From Aporrectodea caliginosa (Eukaryota; Annelida; Clitellata; Crassiclitellata; Lumbricidae), in the NCBI GenBank assembly GCA_020284085.1, contig JACEVL010005070.1:1499501-1563500 (forward strand): DNA of 64,000 nucleotides, written 5' to 3'. The notes beneath the pieces were generated by a model. It searched no databases. It worked only from the letters and a program-made list of their open reading frames with translations, and had not been told where the DNA came from. Both the position numbers and the translations under genes were made by a program. This document shows positions 55,268 through 64,000 of this stretch, one piece after another (the first letter of the stretch is position 1; each line of letters starts with the position of its first letter).

Positions 55268-56584
55268 AGTTAACGTAATTATAGCAGAGTCGCAATATAA
55301 TTTGCCCGTTATCAGTAAAATTTAATGGTATCCATCCAGCAACGACCATTTGCGGTCACCCAAATTGCAGAGAACGTGTGGACGGTGTGACTACCCCAGA
55401 CTGTAAGAGAATGTAGAGCGCTACGTGCTACGGGTATGGCTTTCGTAAGCTAGTAGTAAAATGGTTCACACAGCAACATGAGCAGATTCAGAGGGAGTCT
55501 GAGGGACTGAATATTGAATTAAATTGAAAAGATATTGTGGCACAAGTCGTAATCTGTTTCCAATGTTTCTGCACAAGTTCGTATGGTGAAATACATTTCA
55601 TGAGAATTTTTACCCAGCATTCTTAAATACAAAAAAATGAAGCGTAACTGATTTTATATCAGTTTTTTATATTTTTGTGTGCTCCTGACAATTGATCTAG
55701 TTAAGTGTTTGCTGCTGAATAATAATAATAATAATACTGCTCGTCACGTTATATGCAACTATGTGAACTATAAGTGTGTTGATTTGATTATGATGTTGTT
55801 TAAGAAATGAAGTCATAATAAAAATAACTAAATAAGCAACTGTATAGACAAGACTGATTGACATAGCACTAGGGCTATCCTGTTAGCGGAACTTAAAAGT
55901 TCCTTAGGGTATTACCCATTGTCACTGCATTTGGAAAAAATCTGTCTTTACATGTAAACACTTAATTGAAGCGGTGAACAATAAAGTTGATTTGATTGAT
56001 TTGATTGATTGATTGATATTTTAGTGAAACTACACACATAAAATGTTATGGAATACTTTATCTTACTACTTGTGCTTTCTTAATTTACTGATGCCAATAA
56101 GCATATTTAGAAAACTTTAACTTTGTGCTGTCTTAATTTTTGGTTGCATACTACATATTTTCTTACGATAATCTTTCCAGTTGCACACATTCCTACCGCA
56201 ATCTGGGTTAGCTAACTTCTTTACCAGTAGGGCAACAGATTTTAGAATTACCCAATAAAGTTCCAATTGTGGCATTCACTTTTGTTGATTGTGTTTGAAT
56301 CCTGTTATGCTGTTAAATGTTAGGTTCTGTGTCTGTTATAAAGATCGTTTTGCAGTTTAACAATGTTGTTTATGTGTTTAGACTGCAAAAATGGATCTAT
56401 GTAGCTTGCTTATTGAAAAGGGAAATGACTTAATTTGGCTGTTAAAAGTTGTGTCATTGTGATTGTCATTTCTTGGCTACCCCTGGTTGATTTGGCTATT
56501 TATGGTTCTTTCATGTTTTTTAGACTCGAATTCAATTCCAGTTACAAGTCACTGTGTTGTGTTTTTGAAATATTAGTTTGCAAT
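55268..56584. other. 5' flank of sfxn2 with a non-LTR-like tail
   Basis: AATAAAGTTGATTTGATTGA at about 55979 followed by (GATT)n looks like the 3' end of a retroelement on the + strand, but no coding part is visible. Closer to the gene, GAAATATTAG at 56565-56574 could be a splice acceptor for a 5'-UTR intron just before the start codon. No promoter element can be assigned with confidence. Confidence 0.4.
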
Positions 56585-56757
56585 ATGGCAGAGACGCCAA
56601 GGTTGCCTGATGGACGGCTGAATTTGGACAAACCAAAGTGGGAACAAGCTACATTTTTGGGCCGACTGAAACATTTTGCCTGGGTTACTGACTACAGATC
56701 AGCAGTTGTAACGAATAAGCGACTCTTTGATGCCAAGGAACTTGTTGAGAAATACAG
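56585..56757 (+). CDS. sfxn2: sfxn2 exon 1 (coding)
   Basis: Residues 1-57 plus two bases of codon 58. Starts [19 protein letters not shown]. Donor ACAG|GTTGTG is weak at +4 but gives the right frame with exon 2. Confidence 0.92.
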
Positions 56758-59700
56758 GTTGTGACTTTGATTTTCATAGTTTTAACTTTAATGCTGCTTA
56801 CATGAAGAAAAGTCAATTGTTTCCCATGAATGTTTGCTTTTCTTAGACCTGTGATCTTAGTTGGGAGGTTCAAAGCTCTGGATTTCACTGTCGATCTCTG
56901 TGTGTGTTCTATCTCTCATTAATGTCTGTGGGATCTAAACTTAAGATTAGTCTATTTCAATCTGCTTTCCTACTTTGACTTGACTTCAGTTTCTAGTACC
57001 TATCTGATTTCGACTCGGCTTCTCCAATGGATTACAACTTTTACTACCGTAGATATGGTTTCACTTAGTGACGATCCATTGATGCCTTACACATTACAAT
57101 AGTGGTGCTATTGAAGTATCTAGATTAGGTTAGGATGCTTTATCTGTTATGCATGTGTTCAGTGGCCAATAACATAGGCTTAATTTTGATGAGAGAAGGG
57201 TTTATGCAAAAATTATGATCATTCATAGGCACCCACCAAGAGAAGAAGAGGAAGAGTTTATGTTTAACACTTTAACAGTCACATAAAAAGAAAAGAGTAA
57301 ATTCATGACAACTTGCAGATAACTATTTCCATGAAGCATCTCACAGCCACCAGATTTTTTATAAAAGGGCAATGAAACAAGCTTTGTACTGGCATTATCT
57401 CCAAATTTCATGATAAATCCAACCTATAAAATGTTTCTTGTACATAGCATTTTGTATATTTTCAGTTTAGAAGCTTTGGTCCAGTTTCTAAGAAAAAACA
57501 TGGGTCTATATGGTTTCCTTCACTGCTTTTCTAGTTAGTGCAGAACATAAATACAAGCTATTTGCTCTTCTGCTTCCACATGACATTCTGTATTTGTTAA
57601 CAAGTTTTGTTTTGCATATCTACACAGGTTGCACAAGGAGCCTCCAGGAACAACTGAGGCACAAGTGTGGTATGCCAAGAAGCTGAAAGAGTCTGCCTTT
57701 CATCCAGACTCTGGAGAACTTCAGAATGTCATTGGTCGTATGTCTTTCCAGGTTCCTGGTGGAATGATACTAACTGCTGGAATGCTTCAGTTTTATCGGT
57801 AGTGTCATCTTCAGTTGCATTTTCCATTTGTTGTGCTCTTGTAAATGCTTCAAACTAGTCATGTTTTCTTTCAATTCTGTTTATGGAGAACCCAATTTAA
57901 ATATGTACACCATTATAACAATGGCTTGCCTTTGTTTGGATTTACATGTGGCTGCAATATTTTACTTCAAATGAAAATCTTTTGCAGATGTTGCTCATTG
58001 TTGGCTTCTGCTAATAAACACTTCTCTGAATGTTTCCATTTGGGAATGAGTTTTTCAAAGCTGTTTATTTTATCACAACATCTCATTTTGATTTTGCAGG
58101 CTGAGATTTGGCCCACTATTATCCAAATGGTTCAGGGTGAAACTTTTTTGCTGTGAAAATTGAAATATGGTTAGCTTTTTGTCACAGTATAATTATTAAC
58201 CGTCTACTTTTGCAAACTATTTTATGCTGTTGCAGTAATTCTTGTAAAAACCTCAATTAAAACTATGACATCATTTATAGGTATACATGATTCTTAATGC
58301 TGATTTAATCTTGTAGAACAAACACAGCTGTTGTGTTTTGGCAGTGGTTGAACCAGTCGTTCAATGCCCTTGTTAACTACACAAATCGAAATGCCGCATC
58401 TTCTGTAACTACCAAGTAAGATAAACTTTGGATCTTTTCAGTAGTTTACATTGTTGGTAAGGCATTTCATGAACCTTTAAGATGTTCAGTACTTATAATT
58501 TATATCTTTAGAACTGTTAGAACCATTTGGATAAAATTTGTATTAGCTATGCAGTTTGTTGTGTAAATCACAAAATAAAATTACAGTTTTTGTGTATCGT
58601 ATAATTTCAGCTGTATTAATTGTCAGAGGTGTTTTAAAATTCATTCTAATTCTAAATTGAGCAATGTTCAGTATTACAGTACACACATTAATAAAAATTA
58701 GATTTGTGCTTTACACAGGACACTGTGCAGCAGCTAAAATTTCATCCCAGTCTAACAGTTACAAAGATATACATTTTGGATAAATTATGAACTTTTGTAT
58801 GTCTCAAAGTGACTGGGTAAACAATTTGCAGCTCATCGTTAACGAGTTAAAATGACCTCTTGGGCTATCGTGTATCAAGGCATGTCATGTATCATGAGTC
58901 TCTTTTCAGTGCGTCATGCATGGTTCTGTTTGAATGGTCCGGCCATAAGCCCAGATAAGTCTAAGGCAATCATATTCGGCTCACTCCAACGACTGCACTC
59001 TTTCCCTTCTCATTCCAGTGTTGACCTTGCTGGCACTGTTTTTCCACTTTCAAAGAATGCCAAAACACTTGGGGTCACTGTGGACAGTCATCTCACATTC
59101 CAATCCCATATTACAAGCCTTTGCAAATGTTGTTTCTACCACATCAGGGCAATACGTTACATAGGGTCTGCTCTTACCAAAGACATGTCACAGACCATAG
59201 CCTGCTCGCTTGTCTGGTTTTGCATTGATTATGCCAACTCTTGTGTTTGCAGGCATATCAGATCTTCAAGTCTTCAACCAATGCAAAATTCTCTGGCTCG
59301 CGTGGTGCTGCATGCAAACATTTTCGTGTTCAAACCCCTTAACTCTGCTTGGTCAGCTTCATTGGCTTCCTGTTGAATTCAGAATAAGATTTAAACTGCC
59401 AAAATTCATCCTGCTTGGCCTATAAAACCCTCACAACGAGCACTCCTACCTTCCTTTAACCACTAGTTTCTCTGTATATACCACCCCACAGTCTGCCATC
59501 TTAGGTTATGGGTCTTTTGGTTGAGCCTTGATTTAGCACTGTCATGGGCTCTCGTGCATTCCGTGTTGCTGCCCCCAGGGAATGGAATCGACTACCAATG
59601 TTTATCCATTACTCGAACTCTTCTTTCAACATATTGCCTCAAAATTCACTACTTCTCTTTGGCCTTCAAACATCTGAATATCTGTCTGCTTTTCCCCTGG

Positions 59701-62700
59701 CGACTGACTAACCGCTTCTCCGATTTCTGTGTGACTTTGCGTGCGTTAAAAATGTTTTTAATAATAATAATAATGTAATACAGTACAACTATGGGATGTC
59801 ATTCTTCATGCAGGGCTGTATAGAGGATACCAGTTTAATAACTGTTTTAGAAGGATTTCAATTTAAGCTTAATGTCATGTGTTTGTATGTATATGTAAGT
59901 ATGTATTTGTTCAGTTGGGCATTTGGTATAATGCCTTTTATGAACCTTTCATCAATTGGCATTCCTCACCTGTCAAAAAGGCATCATGGCTCCAGTAGAG
60001 TTATCAGTTCTTCTGTAGTCAAAATGTGCTCATCAGTGTTTGTCAGCTTTGTAATGCGAGAGAAAAGATCAATAAGACAAGAACGGTTTTGCATTAAGAA
60101 TAAGGCCACAACTATTTTAAACAGCTTCACAAAACAGTCTTTAGTGGTGACCATATTACTCTGCTGACTTGAGGCTTATTATGTAACCATAAATATATTT
60201 GACAAGAATATTCAACTAATTGCTAAATGGAAGTGCAGTTGGTGAAAAGGATTTTATGAATTTCACTATTTTTGGTGCTGATGATTTGCTAAATGAGAGT
60301 CTACTAAATTGCCATGATCTTAAGTTCCAAAACAGCCGTGTGGCTGTGTGTGGCATTTGTCAATTGCAGACAGATCGCTGTGGCTTATGCGAGTGCAACT
60401 ACCAGTGCTGTGGTGACTGCACTTGGCTTCAAGAGCTTCATGTCCACTGTAAGTTATTTCAATAGCGAACTAGCTAATTATTAATTTTAAAACTAGATGC
60501 AGTGCAAATCGGTTTGGGCAAAAGGCAGAGTATCAGAGTATACATTTTTTCTTAACTGACTGTCAAACTATAATAGGCATATACCGTACAAACTGAGAAG
60601 TTAAAACATTTCTACATCCTTCAGCCGTTGTTATCAGTCAACATTTCATCTAATCTAATCAAATGACCTTTGGATTGAGTTATGTTCATGGGACCAAAAA
60701 TTACTTTTTTAGTAAATGCCTATATTTTTGTTTTATCACTTTTATCTTAGTAGAATAATTAAACATTAAATTGAATTGACTTCTATACAGACCAAGCTTT
60801 CATTTCATATTAAGCGATATTTCGTCTTATCCGTTTTCGTCTGAGTGTTTTGCACCGCAGCAGTTTGAGTAGCAGTTTAGCATTTCACTTAGCATTTGAC
60901 TTAAAGTAGAAAGAAGCAAGTGTTGGCTGGATAATAAAATGTAATCTATTGTTGTTATAGTTCAGACAGATCCAACTACTAAGAAACTTCCAGAAAGTGC
61001 TTTTTTGTTGTATTCTCAAATCTGTTTTAAATTGCTTGTAAATTCTGTATATACATTACAGCACAAAACCAGGCTGCTTGTAAATTTAACATTTGCTGAA
61101 GCATCAAATTAGGTTTCATGCTTGGTTCAGTTATTTGGTAGACAAACAATGCACTAAAGTATGTAGTAGGGTGGTTCTTAAAAATGAAAGTTGAAAATTT
61201 TGAAGTCTTACCCCTCTATGTTGTTGTGTGTGTTAAGAAAATGATATACAATTTTTTTGGGACTGGTTGGACGCTTTAAAATGGTGCCACAAGCTGCTGC
61301 TAATTTAAGTAATTTTTTAATGTAAGTAAAATTCGCGTTCACCGTTAACATTACTTTTTTGCAAGAAAAGTCATATACCTTGTAACAAATACTAATAGGT
61401 AACCAGGTATTTATCATAACAAGACACTGTGAACTCCCTAATTGACTACCTACAAAATAGTTTTTTAAATTTGTGCTGTTACACAATATCTAACCTACAG
61501 ACAGATCTACAACCAATCACTCATTGATATTTGCTACAGTTGTGAATTCTTAGCTATTGTCTGCTTCAGTGTATGTGGATACTCTTTCTGATGCTGCTCC
61601 ACTAACTGCAGTGTGAACTGTTGGTCGTCGTTCTGTGTGAGAATACTGTTGAAATTCAACAGAGATGTCGAGGAAAAATGAGAGTGATATTAGCATTTCA
61701 CTTAGGTACCAAAGGTAACTTGAAAAGCACTGCTAGCTGCTTTTGAGATGGCTTTGTCTCCATAATTAAGAAGCTTGGTGAGGAATGCCAAGACATTGGC
61801 AGGAGGTGTAGCTGCAAGCGGAGTTCTAAGCCAGTAGCGGACATAAACCTTGACCACAAAGAGTAAATCTCTGCCTACAAGCTTGCTCATGTTTACTCAT
61901 AACAAACTGTGCATGGAAGAGAGTTATTTTGGTTGCATAGATCATAGATGGCTTGATGGAGTACGTGCTACTAGTTGCATGAACCGGATACCTCTTGCAG
62001 GGATGACAATAAGGTAGATGATTGTCAGTTCCAGCAGCTCCCGATTGTCATCACGTGCTGCTGTTATCGCCACTATAATTTTTTTACCTGCAACACTTAA
62101 GTGCTTTTTGTACTATAATTCCTTCAATGTCTGCCATGCCATCACGAAGAGTTGTGTACTGTTCCTTGTCTATAAATTGCCAATATTGCTAGAAACGCTT
62201 ACAGAGTGGAAGGTCAGAATCAGTTGACTGCATGTCACAATTGTCACATGCAGCAAAGCCTTTTCTGCAACAATTTCTATAAATGCGAGATGGAGTAAGT
62301 TTCTCCCGAACTTTAACTCGACGAGTGTACAAGCTCCAAGAGTAATGCCAGTATTGCTGTATCAAATGAGACTGCTGAATGTGGTCTTTGATATTCCAGT
62401 CTTCCAGGCACATTACCACGTTTTGGTCATTGCCTCGCCTGTTTCTGCTGGCAGCTTGGGAACACTGAGTTTTGTTGTTCCAGCTCCAGAAATAAAAACT
62501 CACTGGTAATCTTTCAACTTTGTTGCCTCCAGATAATTCAGGTAAAATTTTACCATCCCAATGGGCTGCAGGATTGCACGATTTATTGTTTAATGTCAGC
62601 TGCAATGCGCCTCCTTGTGTTTACTCATGTTCTACGTACAGAGAACTTCGTGACGAGTGTGGCACCTCTTAATCATGTCATAACATTACACTTTTTGTTG

Positions 62701-63869
62701 TTTAATTTCTTTTTCATAACATATAACAATATCCAGGGGTAAGAAGGGGTAAGTGCCCATTTAATTTTTTATGCCATATAAGAACCACCCTAGTATGTAG
62801 CTATATATAATGAACCATAAATGCATTGCTTATTTTTTTGACAAATTCTGTTGGCAGAGAGGACCACCAATTGTGCAGCGTTTTGTTCCATTTCTTGCTG
62901 TAGCTTCGGCTAACATGGTCAACATCCCGCTTTCTCGCCAGGCGTAAGTTACACAAAATCTGTTTTATACTCGCACTAATACTACTACAACTTGCCCTTT
63001 CTTGTTCACCAGCTGAATGTATGTGTATTAAGGGTGAAATTCAAAATTGCTACGCTGGTTTGGAAGGCTACGACTGGTACTGCTCCGGACTACATTGCTG
63101 AACTGTGCCTTCCAGTTGGCACTCAAACTGGTCGGCGGGCTCTCCGGTCTGCCTCGCGAAATGACTTGATGATACCTTCGTTTCGAACCACCACCTGTGC
63201 TCATCGGGACTTCTCGATTGCGGCGCCACGGATCTGGAATGCTCTTCCGCCGTCTGTGCGTGCTGCACGCAGCTATATGGTTGTCTCTAAACTCTTAAAG
63301 GCGCATTTTTCAGCTGTTTGATGGCCACATGTTGAGCGCTTCTGAGAGACTCTTAAGTGGCGCTTTATAAATGTTTTTACATTACATTACAAGGGACTTA
63401 CTATAAGCACCGTACGAGTGCCTGTGAAAAGTGGTGCACACATGGCTATGGAACTGATTTAAACAAATGCATTTAAAGGCACTTTAGAAACATATGTTGA
63501 GCAGGGCCAAATGTTATACTTTATATACTGGGCATATGGGCACTGCATTGTTGGTGTAAGAAGCATTGCTGTCAAATGAGATTTGAAGTTGACTGCATAT
63601 TATTGAGGATATGAGTTAATGCTCTTTTAAGTCAAATGGTTGCAGTGGAACTACAAAAGTTGATCTAAAGTGTCAGCTATTATAAACATAAGATGCTGTT
63701 TTTTAAACTTGTAGAAAAGCTTGATCTGGATAACATGCAGTGCTTATAAACTATTGATTCATAACTTTATGTAATGTATGTATTAGCACGGACGATTTTT
63801 TGTTCCAGTGAACTATCTGATGGTGTTGTGTTGATTGATGATGAAAATAATCCAGTTACCAAATCAAAG
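56585..63869 (+). CDS. sfxn2: Sideroflexin-2-like mitochondrial transporter (3' incomplete)
   Basis: Six exons (56585-56757, 57628-57798, 58317-58415, 60370-60448, 62858-62943, 63809-63869) join in phase to 223 residues; the rest lies beyond the window (family length about 320-330). Sideroflexins are multi-pass inner-mitochondrial-membrane proteins. SFXN1 transports serine for one-carbon metabolism, and SFXN2 is linked to iron and heme handling. Family marks are [16 protein letters not shown] (17-32), [75 protein letters not shown] and the DDENNP segment. GRMSFQ.PGGMI and TNRNAAS favour SFXN2 over SFXN1/3. The start at 56585 matches the family N-terminus; an in-frame ATG at 56513 would add 24 residues and is less likely. 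Usual NIPxxRQ is kept as NIPLSRQ. Introns carry retroelements and a DNA transposon. Confidence 0.95.
57628..57798 (+). CDS. sfxn2: sfxn2 exon 2
   Basis: Acceptor CTACACAG, donor ATCG|GTAGTG. Residues 58-114, including [20 protein letters not shown] and MLQFYR. Confidence 0.95.
58317..58415 (+). CDS. sfxn2: sfxn2 exon 3
   Basis: Acceptor AATCTTGTAG, donor CCAA|GTAAGA. Residues 115-147, with [19 protein letters not shown], a membrane helix and signature of the family. Confidence 0.95.
58852..59778 (+). mobile_element. 5'-truncated L2/CR1-type non-LTR retrotransposon in sfxn2 intron 3
   Basis: The + strand reads [39 protein letters not shown] and [14 protein letters not shown], the post-catalytic RT region of L2/CR1-like elements. 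It then continues in other frames through [18 protein letters not shown] to a terminal (AAT)n tail at about 59760-59775. Frameshifts show it is dead. It is in the same orientation as the host gene. Confidence 0.88.
59779..60369. other. sfxn2 intron 3, remainder
   Basis: Unique-looking intronic sequence. The open frame at 59796-60167 has no recognisable content. Confidence 0.4.
60370..60448 (+). CDS. sfxn2: sfxn2 exon 4
   Basis: Acceptor TCAATTGCAG, donor CACT|GTAAGT. Residues 148-174, with [20 protein letters not shown]. Confidence 0.93.
61167..62792 (-). mobile_element. DNA transposon with 14-bp TIRs and a decayed hAT-like gene
   Basis: Perfect 14-bp inverted termini TAGGGTGGTTCTTA / TAAGAACCACCCTA bound a 1626-bp element, flanked by a perfect 8-bp target duplication GTATGTAG (61159-61166 and 62793-62800). 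CTTACCCCT words lie subterminally in inverted orientation at both ends. The minus strand holds broken frames of one protein: [15 protein letters not shown] and NKVERLPVS (about 62480-62600), CLEDWNIKD, then DDNRELLEL, and near 61700-61890 [21 protein letters not shown] recognise these as a widespread, uncharacterised metazoan protein family; in intact members the middle part has a DTTASN and a CRHH motif, like the D-A-N and C-x2-H region of hAT transposases. That region is frameshifted here. The copy sits antisense in sfxn2 intron 4. Confidence 0.85.
62189..62605 (-). pseudogene. N-side part of the decayed transposon protein
   Basis: The longest surviving frame of the element at 61167-62792 (138 codons). 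The first half is in register with the family ([30 protein letters not shown]); after that the frame is shifted, and the expected acidic motif region reads as unrelated residues. Another in-register piece lies at 61702-61890. Stops and shifts between them show that it is not functional. Confidence 0.7.
62858..62943 (+). CDS. sfxn2: sfxn2 exon 5
   Basis: Acceptor TCTGTTGGCAG, donor AGGC|GTAAGT. Residues 175-202, with [20 protein letters not shown], the hydrophobic core helix before NIPLSRQ. Confidence 0.95.
62992..63390 (+). mobile_element. 5'-truncated non-LTR retrotransposon end in sfxn2 intron 5
   Basis: The frame from about 63025 to 63321 reads [35 protein letters not shown] and [15 protein letters not shown], then FSAV and a stop, the end of an L2/CR1-type ORF2. 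The 3' end GTGGCGCTTTATAAATG is followed by a (TTACA)n tail. Only the last 400 bp remain, but the frame is intact, so the insertion is relatively young. Confidence 0.9.
63391..63808. other. sfxn2 intron 5, remainder
   Basis: AT-rich intronic sequence with nothing recognisable before the exon 6 acceptor. Confidence 0.45.
63809..63869 (+). CDS. sfxn2: sfxn2 exon 6
   Basis: Acceptor TTTTTGTTCCAG, donor AAAG|GTCTGT. Residues 203-223, [20 protein letters not shown], the matrix-loop segment that follows NIPLSRQ in the family. Confidence 0.92.
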
Positions 63870-64000
63870 GTCTGTATCTGTGAAATACTTTATACTATTT
63901 ATTTATTTCCTGTATTTTCATAAGGCCTCTCTCTCTGTCTAAACAGAGTCATTCATTGGCACTACACAGTAGTATGTTAAGGAGTCGTTTTGGTTCTTAA

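Noticed and set aside
56513..56584. Alternative upstream start for sfxn2
   Set aside because: An in-frame ATG exists at 56513, but the added residues are hydrophobic and unlike sideroflexin N-termini. A possible 3' splice site at 56574 suggests that this stretch is intronic.

Overview
This is eukaryotic, invertebrate-type nuclear DNA. Genes are split by GT-AG introns, non-coding DNA dominates, microsatellites are abundant, and mobile elements are dense and varied. The mix (L2/CR1-type non-LTR elements, tRNA-derived SINEs with a conserved body, hAT and piggyBac elements, a Ty3/gypsy element of possible Gmr1 type) and the frequent word TAGGCCTA suggest a marine invertebrate, perhaps a deuterostome such as an echinoderm, hemichordate or lancelet. 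The species cannot be fixed from this window.

Two protein-coding genes are well supported, both on the + strand. (1) A three-Ig-domain cell-adhesion gene of the lachesin/IgLON type occupies 26610-41556. Eight exons join in consistent phase to about 445 residues and a stop; the signal-peptide exon lies upstream and was not found. One intron is of the rare GC-AG class. (2) A sideroflexin-2-like mitochondrial carrier gene starts at 56585 and runs off the right edge. Six exons give 223 residues.

Layout: 1-13 kb is gene-poor, with a decayed non-LTR remnant and minisatellites. 13.3-17.3 kb is a young LTR retrotransposon (near-identical LTRs, 5-bp target duplication) inserted into a CATC microsatellite; it keeps Gag-protease but has lost most of pol. 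17.4-21.2 kb holds tRNA-derived SINEs and microsatellites. 21.4-24.4 kb is a tandem array of seven units of about 435 bp with inverted termini. 24.9-25.4 kb is simple repeat. 26.6-41.6 kb is the Ig gene, with hAT, SINE, non-LTR and foldback-like insertions in its introns. 42.0-45.8 kb is a very long simple-sequence and minisatellite block with more than 40 copies of TTACGTCACTG. 45.8-55.3 kb is a transposon graveyard with several elements whose termini and target-site duplications can be read, including a hAT element with other elements nested in it and a piggyBac-type MITE. 56.6-64 kb is sfxn2, with two non-LTR insertions and one unusual DNA transposon (61167-62792) in its introns.

The two genes are functionally unrelated: a secreted or surface adhesion protein and an inner-membrane mitochondrial transporter. 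The most unusual items are the DNA transposon with termini TAGGGTGGTTCTTA carrying a decayed, divergent hAT-like gene; the LTR element whose leader repeats a tRNA T-arm-complementary sequence and whose pol ends after RNase H; and the TTACGTCA minisatellite.
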